A stretch of DNA of 64,000 nt. Origin: Parelaphostrongylus tenuis. Lineage: Eukaryota > Nematoda > Chromadorea > Rhabditida > Metastrongylidae. Under the pieces are notes generated by a model that was not told where the DNA came from, did not search any database, and worked only from the letters and a program-made list of their open reading frames with translations. This document shows positions 1-9,466 of the stretch, piece after piece. The stretch covers positions 558,001 through 622,000 of the forward strand of contig JAHQIW010002266.1 in assembly GCA_019055375.1 (NCBI GenBank), given 5' to 3'. The position numbers and the translations under genes were made by a program. Positions within the stretch are counted from its first letter, which is position 1. Each line of letters opens with the position of its first letter.

Positions 1-479
1 CCCAAAAGTTTTTCAATGCTTTTCCGTAATCCACTCCAGTTCACACTTTCGTGGAAAACGTATTTTGGGGTGGTTTTTAAAGTCTGAGTAGCCATTCGAT
101 AGTTTAAATCTCAAAAAGTTCAATAATCTACTTTATTTTCAAGACAACTTTTTCGTATCGTTGTAACAGCAAAAATTGAATTATGTTTTTCATTGAACCG
201 TTTCTCATTAGCAGGGCTTTTTCTGTAGACTTTCGGTAACCACTGAATAGCTTAGCTCTCACGAATCCAATGTGCATTCGGTTTTTGAAAGGGTTTTCTC
301 TGTAACAATCAAAATAATTGAGTTTCGCAAATTTGGCACCGAAATAAGAGCAGTGGTTTACGGCCATGTTGCGAAATCCCTATCCTCATACCAGTAAAGC
401 AAGGTGACTTGGTGTCAATGTTGCGCTACGTGGGACTTAAAATTATTTGGACTGCTACAGAGCACGAAAAAGTCTCTTC

Positions 480-832
480 CAAAACCCATATAAATTATGT
501 AGAGTGATCTGCAAGACTTCCGTGTCAGGCGGAACTAGAACTCGCGCCTCACTCTTTCCGGAAACGCGTGCTCTATCCGTTACACTACTGACGCCCCTTT
601 CGCAAATCGCTCTTTTTACGCTACAGCGCACCTATCTGTCAGCCGCCAGCCGTCAACGGCTTGGCCAGGGTAGTCGGTTTCGACATTGAACCCAGTCACG
701 CTGACGGATAATGGGTATTATAGATCAAATGATATTCTTTTTATTTAACAGTTTACAGCGATGGTATGATGACATCATACCACGGTTGTAAACGGTTGAT
801 TAAAAGGAATAACATTTGATCTTCAATACCCA
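480..832 (-). repeat. tRNA-derived SINE-like repeat, copy 1
   Basis: Read on the minus strand, the part near 535-600 has a tRNA-like order: a GCGTC acceptor-like start, an A-box-like stretch around GTGTAACGGATAGAGC, then a decayed B-box before CCGCCTGAC. Related copies lie at 25.46, 31.4, 38.73, 39.43 and 60.0-60.3 kb and share the phrase 'acactactgacgcc' or its complement. The distal part ends in a palindrome (711-832). I interpret it as a short interspersed element derived from a tRNA; the family name is unknown to me. Confidence 0.6.
711..832. repeat. 61-bp inverted repeat ending the SINE-like copy
   Basis: Left arm 711-771 and right arm 772-832 are imperfect reverse complements with essentially no loop. 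Both arms contain the ATGGGTATT end, GATCAAATG and GGTATGATG. The same GTGGTATGATG end recurs in the copies at 31.6, 38.85 and 59.96 kb, so this hairpin looks like a fixed end of the repeat family and not chance. Confidence 0.7.
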
Positions 833-1128
833 TATACATTATTGGAAACGACGAGATTTACACTATCGACTAATTGCTAAAAATCTAAAGGAAAACCTTT
901 GTTCAGCGAGAAATTTCTAATTGAGAAACGAAGTTTTATTACTGCTGTTACAGCATATGATTAGAGTCATTTTTGAAACTTACTATACCATTGAAATCTT
1001 TGAAATTTGAGCTATTAGATAGGTACTGATATATTTGAGAAAAAAAAACAAAAAGCTTTCTTTCAAAGGATGGATAAAAGTGCGCATGAAGGGAATGATT
1101 TGAGTCTGCAAACCGAATCTTTTTTGGT

Positions 1129-1183
<55 letters not shown>

Positions 1184-2180
1184 ATAGTCTGTATGCGAAT
1201 ATCACCTTTTGTGCACAAATACTTCAAACGGACGTTTTCTCCCACCATTTTCACTGAAAAAAACCCACTCATCGACTCCGTTGTCTAAGACTGTGATTTA
1301 TTACACAAAATCATTCTTGTCAAGAAGTTCTTTTTAAAAAAAAAAAAAGAAATTTGTGATGATTTTCAGTGACCCAGAGATTAACTGGCTGTTCAGTCCT
1401 CTCCTTTGTGCTACTTTTGTAGAGCTTTGCTCCGTAAAGCTTCTTTTTAAGTTGACTGCGTCAGCCATGAGTTCATTTTTCATACTGGCTTATCTAGCCT
1501 ATCGATATTCTTCTTTCATGCGCAGTACAGACCCACTAGAGAAATCCTGGAATTGAACTGAAGATTATTCCACATGTGAATATGCCAACGAAGTAATTTC
1601 AAACTCTTTCTAGCAATTTTTCAGCAAAAAATGACTTAAATGCTTAGAAGACCCAAATTTCACGTGAAAGTAACAAACATAACTCTCTTGCGCAACATAC
1701 TTTAAGTAGATATGTCAGAATATTCCCTTTCAAAAGTCTTAAATACAGCGCCTTAGATCTAGGCGATGCTTTTCTTCTTGGAAAATTAAGGGCATCTCGC
1801 TTACTGTGATAACTATTTTTAAGGTCTGCTGCATAAGAGAAAACTTTGAAAAAAAAAAAACCTTTTCTTTTTGTCCTTCCATTGCTGCTTTTGGACTGGC
1901 GTAACCCGGTCCACAACATGGTGATTTGCTGCAGCTCATTCTAGACAAGGACTTAAATTTTCCTTAATATTACCTTCTTGGTTTTTAACATGTTGGTTCT
2001 CTTCATGAACAAGGCGGATATTTTTTTAGATCGAAGCGGTAATTCCTGATTCATATAGATAATGTCTCAAAGCGTCTTTATAAAGAGAAGGCGATGATTG
2101 GTTTTGTACCAACACAAAAGACGAAGTGGTTTTCCAACATACAATTCGAGTAGTTTAATGATGATAGATTTGAAAGAAAA
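833..2180. other. no gene recognised; AT-rich DNA
   Basis: Only short open frames are present and none has recognisable domains or consistent splice signals. A long TA microsatellite and several A/T homopolymers lie here. Confidence 0.5.
1129..1182. repeat. (TA)n microsatellite
   Basis: An uninterrupted alternating TA tract of about 54 bases. Open frames reading through it on both strands (alternating Ile-Tyr) are artefacts of the repeat. Confidence 0.95.
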
Positions 2181-2182
2181 AA

Positions 2183-2247
2183 CATATCAGATTAAAAACA
2201 TATCAGATATCAGATTATCAGATTATTCATATCAGATTATCAGATTA
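2183..2247. repeat. ATCAGATT short tandem repeat
   Basis: Seven or so imperfect copies of an 8-base word ATCAGATT, some separated by a few bases, sit just upstream of the hammerhead at 2.44 kb. No function is evident. Confidence 0.75.
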
Positions 2248-2441
2248 AATCATTTTGAGCGGGTCTGTAAAAAAGCAGTCGATAGCAGAAGTATAGTTCA
2301 TTTTAAAAGCCGTAAGCTCGACTGCCGGTCACCACAAAGTCAGGTAAGACCATCATCCGACTTTGGGTGATTAGTTTTTACTCGGCGCCGATTCCTTTAG
2401 AGGATTATTTAACCTCAAGGGATCGACGGAACCGAGGGAGG

Positions 2442-2489
2442 GTGCTACTGATGAGTCCCAATAGGACGAAATAGGCGCCTATATAGCAC
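2442..2489 (+). ncRNA. type I hammerhead ribozyme, canonical
   Basis: All core parts are present in order. Stem I is GTGCTA (2442-2447) with TAGCAC (2484-2489), six perfect pairs. Core CTGATGA is at 2448-2454. Stem II is GTCC/GGAC with loop CAATA (2455-2467). GAAA is at 2468-2471. Stem III is ATAGG/CCTAT with a two-base loop (2471-2482), then A17 at 2483. Predicted cleavage is after 2483. Every invariant base of the hammerhead consensus is kept, so this copy should be able to self-cleave. It is isolated: no PLE protein fragment or second copy of this version was found nearby, so the parent element is unknown. Confidence 0.88.
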
Positions 2490-3225
2490 TAGACCTATGG
2501 CTCAAAATAAGTCATATCCTTATCAGAAAAAACATAAATGAAAGAAGTATTGTGATCTCCTCAATCTCCACAGCATGTGATGCCAAATGACATAAAAGAA
2601 ACAAAATCTACAAAAAGCTATGACGACCAACCTATGTCACTCAAATCGCAACAGAAATGCGAAAAGATTCAGCAGGTGCTGGAGCAATGAGCAGCATGAA
2701 ATTTGGGAGGTAGCTTATGTGCTAAACTTTAATGAACCATAACTGGGGCTTAGCGACGGTATAGGAAACAAGGGCTTCTCCAAAAGTGACTAAATTAGGA
2801 AATGTGAAGAAGAAATCTTTTGCTTCTACCCAATTAGTGGCAAACACTGCAGTAAAAGTTTTGACTTCGTTGTAGATGCGTTCAGTGTAATGAGAATCTC
2901 GCCTATTTATCTATTTAATATCCACTTGCCCTCGTGAGCGGAACCCTATCCAGTGCACTTTGGGACATGAATGACAGAATGTGTGGTACGTGCCACCCTT
3001 CAAAAATGAGCAAAAAAATTGTGCACAGCGTGGTAGGTACTCATCAAAGGCGTAAAAAACGATAGAAATCAGATGACTCTCCTCGAAGTCAGATAGAAGC
3101 AAATATAATTACTTTAGAATGAATAGAACAAGCAAGTTAAAATTGAAACTTATTTCAGGCTGTTTAAAAGCTTTGTTGATGACAATTTATGAGTTAAGTA
3201 TGTACACTTTGATTCGATATTAAGG
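2490..3225. other. no gene recognised
   Basis: AT-rich sequence without open frames above about 60 codons that look coding, and without a recognised repeat. Confidence 0.4.
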
Positions 3226-3226
3226 G

Positions 3227-3425
3227 TAGCGAAGTGATTAGAGGTGCCCTGCAATGCACACTGAATCAGTCGCAAGTTTGATTCCAATCCATAAACTCAT
3301 CTAATCTTCCATTTTTGGATTGGGATTGGCAACTTGATACCTAGCTGAATGCGAGTATGACAACACAAATTTGAAACATCGATAGGCCACCACAAGTCAT
3401 AGTGTAAATCTAATGAGCAATTAAC
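3227..3425 (+). repeat. diverged tRNA-derived SINE, same family as 19.15 kb
   Basis: The block keeps GAAGTGATTAGAGGTGCCCTGC, matching the A-box region of the SINE at 19154-19455, a weak B-box-like GTTTGATTCC, and the downstream phrase GGCCACCACAAGTCAT matching GGCCACCGCGAGTCAT there. No target duplication was found, consistent with an old copy. Confidence 0.55.
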
Positions 3426-3830
3426 CACCTCTGCAATGCCTGATAAGAGCGAGCTCATCGTGTAATATTCACAAATTGAGCACCGCTGTGCGCTTCATCC
3501 TTTTTGTTCTCGCCTTTCGAAGTTGTTCAAGTGTCAAAAGTAGGTAAAATCTATGATAGCACTCTTCATTAAGTTTAACGCACTTCTTGCGATAGTATTA
3601 TTGATGAGCGGTGGGTGAGATCGCTTATATATAATAAGCAGTGTAGTAAAATACGCTATTTCTATTATTCGTTTGCCTTTCCATAACGCTCTGTAGTGCA
3701 AGGGACCTTTTGGCATAAAGCACTTCTTCAGAGATATATGAGCAGCTGTAAGCTTGTGTGAAGGAGAAGAGAGCATTGTTTGGGGGTACCACTTCATTGT
3801 TTGGTTTCACCACATTGTTTTGTTTACCCC

Positions 3831-3838
3831 TATATAAA
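3831..3838 (+). promoter_or_regulatory. TATA box in the BEL 5' LTR
   Basis: TATATAAA about 270 bases before the end of the 5' LTR (4103) is well placed for the U3/R promoter. It follows a stretch with repeated CATTGTTT words. The 5' boundary of the LTR itself could not be located. Confidence 0.5.
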
Positions 3839-4033
3839 GGATTTGAACGTTGTGCTCTTGTCGGTTACAAGAGACAAGTTGGCAGAAGACACGGTCACAC
3901 AGACCAAAGTTCAGCCTGCAGCAACTTGGAAGTGCAACCAGCCACTTGAAGGGCAAAAGTCGCGCAACCCGGAAGTTTGACGCGAGCAGCACAAAGGTCA
4001 GTGCGCCGCTAAGGACAATCTAACCATATTCAG

Positions 4034-4103
4034 ATATCGATCGGGTCACTGCCTGAGACAAATCCAGGGACCACACAGCAAAAACCACTGAACCTCCACC
4101 ACA
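4034..4103 (+). repeat. 3' end of the BEL 5' LTR
   Basis: These 70 bases recur at 9397-9466 with two differences. The block ends in CA, as LTRs do, and is followed after one base by a primer-binding site, so 4103 is taken as the 5' LTR end. Confidence 0.8.
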
Positions 4104-4104
4104 T

Positions 4105-4119
4105 TGGTGCATTGGCCGG
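4105..4119 (+). other. primer-binding site for tRNA-Gly
   Basis: TGGTGCATTGGCCGG is the exact reverse complement of the last 15 bases (including CCA) of the widely conserved tRNA-Gly(GCC) 3' end. It starts one base after the LTR terminus, the normal position for minus-strand priming. The tRNA match is from my knowledge of that tRNA's sequence. Confidence 0.8.
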
Positions 4120-4231
4120 CTTTATTCGAATACGAGTCGCCAACGAAACTTTCAATCAAAGGAGTCAGGTGCCAAGTTACCTGCTCCGAATTTTAATTTC
4201 AAATATTCACTTCAAACATACTAGAGCAACT

Positions 4232-5510
4232 ATGGCACATAGTCTTGTTCTTTCTCACAAAAATGAGGCACTTATTAAAGCCTCTGAGCAACTTGAAAAA
4301 GCACTGGTAAAAGTTAAGCAAGACCAGATACAAATACAGAATTCCATAACATTGGAAGACCTCACTGCCGCAAGAGTCCAATGTCAAGCTGGATTATCTG
4401 TAGTTGAGAAGATGACGGATAACGTACAAAAAGGCCTAGATATTTCTCTTGACAAACTAAGAGAAATACATCCTGACCCAGATAATGCTGAACAGAATTA
4501 TAGGGACACCTTGACCTATTCTCAACAACTCTTAGACGACTCTTTTGAGTACACGACCATTTTGCTAACGCAAATTGATTCACTACGGCAGCAAGCGGAG
4601 CATTCACAGACTTCCCAACTGCCAACTAAAAAAGTGGAAACTACAGAAACACCCATTGTTCGAAAGATGGAGCTTCCCACGATACCCATTCCCACGTTCA
4701 ATGGCGACATCTGGGAATGGGACAATTTTTGGGAACTCTACAATGTAAACGTACATTCGCAAAATATATCAGACCTCCAAAAGTTTAACTATTTGATTAA
4801 CTCTTTGAAGGGGGAGCCCCTCCAGGCCATTGAAAGTTCCAAATCAGCAGTGATAACTATCAAAAGGCCATCCATGCTCTCACCTCCAAATACGCAAACC
4901 CAGAAGCGCTCATCGCCCAACTGCTTCAAAAGTAAGACAGAACTTCGCTTCGCTCAAACGCTATAAATGACCAAAGGGTACCATTCGAAAACGTGCAGGC
5001 CATACTATTCCAGTTAGCTCAAAAGGGTGAGATACCAACAGTCAATATATGTATACCAAAGTTTTGACCAAATTTCCACCCGAAACGCAAAGGAAAGTAT
5101 TGACTAGTAGAACAACAGCTGGTTCGTCATTTACCATGCAATCGCTTCTGCAATTCTTAGAGGAGACAATCTCCAATGAGGAATTCATAACGCGGTATAT
5201 AACCACCAGTAAACCCGATTCACGCCCTTCAACTTATACAACTTATAGACAAAACACCAACCAACAAGGGAGACCACAGTTTCCCACGTACACTTGCATG
5301 TATTGTAGTGGCAACCATTACCCTTTCCAATGCGACCGTTACAAAACGCCGCAGGACATATATCAGTACCTTCGAGATAGCAAGTGATGTCACATATGCG
5401 CATCTGCAACACATACTACAGCGCAGTGCAGAGGGACATTCTGCCGCAATTGCCAGAAATCCCATCACACGTCATGCTGCCTTTCTGCCGCCCCTAATCA
5501 AAACCCTACA
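4232..5510 (+). pseudogene. gag: BEL gag (capsid and zinc knuckles), broken
   Basis: The first ATG in frame is 4232; the open frame also extends upstream without ATG. The start region is helical and charged, with coiled-coil character (ASEQLEKALVKVKQDQ). It is followed by the DUF1759-like segment around LPTIPIPTFNGDIWEWDNFW, diagnostic of BEL gag. A frameshift near 4850 ends the frame at 4966, and gag resumes in another frame to 5387. Two CCHC-type knuckles are visible: CMYCSGNHYPFQC (in frame, about 5297-5335) and a second one, CRNCQKSHHTSCC, in a shifted frame near 5440-5480. The protein would form the particle and bind RNA; this copy cannot make a full product. Confidence 0.85.
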
Positions 5511-5596
5511 ACTAATATAAAGCCCAAAAGAGATAGCGGACATCAACAAAAAGGCCCCACCAACGCGACCAACGTAAACGTAGTCGGTTATCAACT

Positions 5597-6286
5597 TTGA
5601 ATGAAGACACAACACCAGCACAGACTATAGGACGCCCAGCATCGCTGCCCACAGGACAGCTTACTGTGCTAAATCCACAATCCAAGCGCCTACAAAAGAT
5701 ACATGTCTTATTCGATTCGGGCGCTGAACTCTCTTTCATCGACCAGAAACTTGCGCAAGAGTCAGATCCACAAGTTAAGGGACAAGTTAAGTTACGTCTT
5801 AACACATTCGGCGCCCAGACTGTACAAGAACATTGGTCAAAAATGATCTCTATAGACGCGTGGGACAAGGATGGCAATAGAATTTTCCTCAATTTGTACA
5901 CCCACAGCAATATTTCAAGATCAATTCAAATGCCAAATATGACTCTTGAAGATCTAAAGTTCATACGCGAAAATGACATCCAAATTGAAATCAATCAAGA
6001 TCAACCCATTCAGCCCTCCATCCTTCTCGGATGTGATCAACTCTGGACTTTGATGAAAACAGATAACCCTCTCATCCAATTACCATCAGGTCTTTATTTA
6101 CTTCCAACAACTCTTGGATACTTACCGACCGGTAAACCCCAGGAGACGTCACAGTCATACCATAAAGACCACAACCTACTGCTAGGACTACAACAGTCAG
6201 AAATAGAGCAACAAATGTTGGACAATAATGACAAGTATGACGACATTGCAATCTGGGAGCAAAGTTGGATATATAAGCTCAAGTAA
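5597..6286 (+). pseudogene. BEL aspartic protease region
   Basis: An open frame of 229 codons. The catalytic signature FDSGAELSFI lies about 37-46 residues in, matching the DSGA-type retropepsin motif of BEL elements, and is followed by the LGCDQLWTL segment typical of the A17 polyprotein. It would cleave the Gag-Pol precursor. The frame stops at 6286. The next stretch (6287-6675) still encodes recognisable linker sequence such as KWERFCTLEYAGTQEFG in another frame but is interrupted. Confidence 0.82.
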
Positions 6287-6675
6287 ATACTGCCTTCATA
6301 CACGATGACCAAGAAAAAATCAAATGGGAAAGATTTTGCACCTTAGAATATGCCGGAACACAAGAATTTGGAAATTTTGAAAATGAAGAGAAGAAACAGA
6401 TCGAACAAGAAATCTGGAATGACTTCAACAGAACTATCCAGAAAAGAAAAGAATCGATGGATATTATGTTCGACTCCCTTGGAAAGAATCATGTACCTCA
6501 TTACCAGATAACAAAATTATTGCATTCAACAGACTAGCAAAGCGTTCGGAAATCCTTAAAAAACAACGAAAATCATCTAGAGAGATACAATGATATATTT
6601 AATGAACAAATCGGATCAAATGTCTTGTAAGAAGTCTATGATAATGACACTCCACCCAATTCTCGGGTCCATTAC

Positions 6676-8100
6676 ATGCCACATCAAGCTGTTCTGACAC
6701 CTAACAAGCCAACTACCAAACTCAGAATAGTCTACGATGCATCCGCCCATTACAAGGGTCAACCATCATTAAATGACACATTGCATCGTGGACCCGTCAT
6801 TCTCCCAGAGGTATTCGGACTCCTCCTTCGTTTCAGATTTGGAAAAATAGCCCTCACTGCGGATGTTGAGAAAGCATTTTTGCAGATCCGTCTCCATGAA
6901 GATGACCGTGATTCTACACGTTGTTTATGGCTTCAAAATCATAGATTACCGCCCATCCCAAGTAACGTTAAGATTCTTCGCTTTACTAGAGTAACCTTTG
7001 GATTGATCGCATCACCGTTTCTATTAGCGGCAACAATTCATTACCATCTTGGCACGTACGAACAAGACTCCCGATTAGTAGAAGAAATAAAGAATAACTT
7101 ATACGTTGATAACGTCATCTTAACTGCTGACAATCTCGAAGAATCATTTCGCAATTATTTACGTTTGAAGCAAATATTCAATGAGTTAAGCATGAATCTT
7201 CGCGAGTTTAATTCAAATGATGCAACCTTGATGTCCAAAATAGCAACACCCGATAAATCAAACGAGAAACTGCCCAAAGTACTTGAAATCCCCTGGGACA
7301 TCCATTTAGATCAGATACAGCTATCATGCGGTACGAAAATTCACCAAAAAATTACTAAGAGAATAGTCACCAGCACACTCGCCTCTATATTCGATCCATT
7401 CGGATTCCTTGTGCCCCTCCTTCATAAATTAAAAGTCTTCTTGTGCTTCTTATGGTCACAGGGATACGAATGGGACCAAATGCTATCAGACGATGATACA
7501 CCAAAATGGGCTGGTATTTGGGTGGCAATAGAAGGATTCTCTATTTCCCTACCATGCTACATAAGCATGAAGACCCACAACTATATCCTAGTAATATTTG
7601 CAGATGCTAGCTCTGAAGCAATGACAACATGTATGTATATACGTTCAGAACAGCCTGTCAATCTTCTTATGGCAAAAAGCAAGTTGCCTTCACTAAAATC
7701 TCTCATGACTATACCGAAAATGGAACTAAGTGCACTTACTCTAGCACTTAGACTAACAAACGCAGTGTTAACACAGCTTCACAACACACTGAGAATTCAC
7801 GAGAATTTATTCTTTCCGATTCGGAAATAGCCTTAGTTGGATAAGACGTAAGCCACAAACAAGTGTTGGACGTCTGATACTCAACCGACTTACGGAAATA
7901 GAAAAAATCGTCGAACACATACATAGAATGACACCACGGATTGTCTTCGGTTATGTGACAACAAATGACAACGCGGCAGACTGTGCGACACGCGGCCTTA
8001 ATCGATCCGAACTCAATCAGCATTCTTGTTGGAAAGGTCCCTACTTCCTTAGCGAACCTCCAGAAAATTGGAAAACTGTTTCCAACACATTTGAATATAA
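6676..8100 (+). pseudogene. BEL reverse transcriptase and RNase H
   Basis: RT motifs in order: TKLRIVYDASAH, ALTADVEKAFLQIRLHEDD (motif A with its Asp), FGLIASPFLLAATI (motif B region) and LYVDNVILTA (motif C). Motif C reads YVDN, with Asn where most retroelements have the second Asp; I believe similar YVDN boxes occur in other nematode BEL copies, so this may be a family trait. RNase H starts near VIFADASSEA, with PKMELSAL further on. After a frameshift at about 7830 the end TTNDNAADCATRGL is in another frame (7928 onward). It would copy the RNA to DNA in the particle; this copy is not functional. Confidence 0.88.
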
Positions 8101-8475
8101 TTCAACCTCTTCAACAGAGATTCCAGCACCTCATATTCAGAGTGACGACGCAACATCGAAGGATTTCAACCTACAGGCTCACCACCATGTGCAATTTAGC
8201 GTTACGCAGAACCCCTTAAATAAAGATAATGTAGACGATATTTTCATATCATTGAGCAAATTCCCTCTGGCAAATATTAAAAGAATCATAGCATGGATTC
8301 TAAGATACATTCGCACCCTAGTCAAAAAGGTGAACGCTTCCAAACGTTGCCACATAGACATCTCTCTACTCTTACTGATTAGAACAAATGAGAACTTCCA
8401 CATTTCCGGCCAAGAGATAGCTATAGCTGCAAAAGTACTAGTAAAGCAGCATCAGTGCAACAGTAAAAAACTGTC

Positions 8476-9396
8476 ATGTTACCCCGTATGGCACATTTAA
8501 ACATTAAGTCTGACACGGAGGGATTACTCCGTTATGGTCGCTTAAGGCGAAGCGACTTAATGGAAGACACTAAAAACCCTTTACTAATAGTACAGAATTC
8601 ATCGTTAGCCCAAGCAATAATCCGAGACTGCCACAAAAGGGGCCATCCCGGTACAGGTCATACTATGTCAATGGTCCGTGAAAAATTTTGGATCCCCAAA
8701 CTACGATCACAAGTAACACGAATCCTCCGACACTGTATTCAGTGCCAGCGGTACAATAACCTTCCATATAAATATCCGCAACAAGATGACCTAACACATT
8801 GAAGGGTTTCAAGATCACGTCCCTTTCAGCATGTCCGACTGGATTACTTTGGACCATTAACGGTGAGCCAATCAGACTCGATGGAGATTAAATGTTACGG
8901 GATCATAATAACTTGTATGACCACCAGCCTTTTACACTTGGATATCGTATCCGATTTGACAACGACCGCATTCCTTATGTGTCTCCGCCGTTTCTTTGCG
9001 AGGCGGGGAATTCCCTCTTCCATTACTAGCGACAATGCCCCAACTTTCCTATTAGCAGAAACCCTTCTCAACGAATGCCTTCAGGCCATCCACAATGATT
9101 CAGAAGTACAACGCATGGTCGCTAATCACGAGATACACTGGAATTACATCACACCACATGCCCATGTCAAGGGGGCTTTTACGAAAGACTCATTAAATCT
9201 GTAAAGCACTCTCTTCAGAAGACTTTAGGATCATCAAAAATTTCAACGGAGCACATCATAACCGTGGTCATCGAAATCGAATCGCTTCTGAATACAAGAC
9301 CACTGGTATATGTTGACTCAGACTCCCCAATAGAAAAGATACTTAGAACAAAAGATTTCATTCAAAGCGACTTTGAAATACCCTACCCATGGAATA
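8476..9396 (+). pseudogene. BEL integrase, truncated
   Basis: The zinc-binding HHCC domain is present (CHKRGHPGTGH ... CIQCQR, about 8620-8750). A DDE core follows: LDYFGP (first Asp, about 8835), ITSDNAPTF (second Asp, about 9030), and a Glu within FYERLIKSVK around 9180 in a frame shifted by one base from the preceding block. A stop separates 8802 and 8863. The sequence then reads IEIESLLNTRPLVY and IPYPWNN, where homologs continue for over 100 more residues. Here it runs into the LTR fragment at 9397. The C-terminal DNA-binding part is missing. Confidence 0.85.
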
Positions 9397-9466
9397 ATAT
9401 CGATCGGGTCACTGCCTGAGACAAATCCAGGGACCACACAGCGAAAATCACTGAACCTCCACCACA
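9397..9466 (+). repeat. remnant of the BEL 3' LTR
   Basis: 68 of 70 bases match 4034-4103. Only the last 70 bases of the LTR are present, joined directly to integrase coding sequence, so the polypurine tract and the front of the 3' LTR were deleted. The ATAT at the joint is shared with the 5' copy. Confidence 0.8.

Larger units (their letters stand above)
4034..9466 (+). mobile_element. BEL/Pao LTR retrotransposon, decayed
   Basis: Order of parts: end of a 5' LTR (to 4103), tRNA-Gly primer-binding site (4105-4119), gag, aspartic protease, reverse transcriptase, RNase H, integrase, then a fragment of the 3' LTR. This gag-PR-RT-RH-IN order with a DUF1759-like gag and A17-type polyprotein is typical of BEL/Pao. 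The coding frame is broken at several places: frameshifts near 4850, 5390, 6287-6675, 7830 and 9170, and stops between blocks. The copy is therefore inactive. The 5' LTR starts somewhere upstream of 4034, so the true element is longer on the left than these coordinates. Confidence 0.9.

Noticed and set aside
1063..1288. Open frames with long Ile-Tyr runs on both strands
   Set aside because: They are translations of the TA microsatellite, with no coding signature outside it.
4034..9466. 70-bp direct repeats as complete short LTRs
   Set aside because: The TATA box lies about 200 bases before the first copy, and integrase is cut mid-domain at the second, so both copies are only the ends of longer LTRs.
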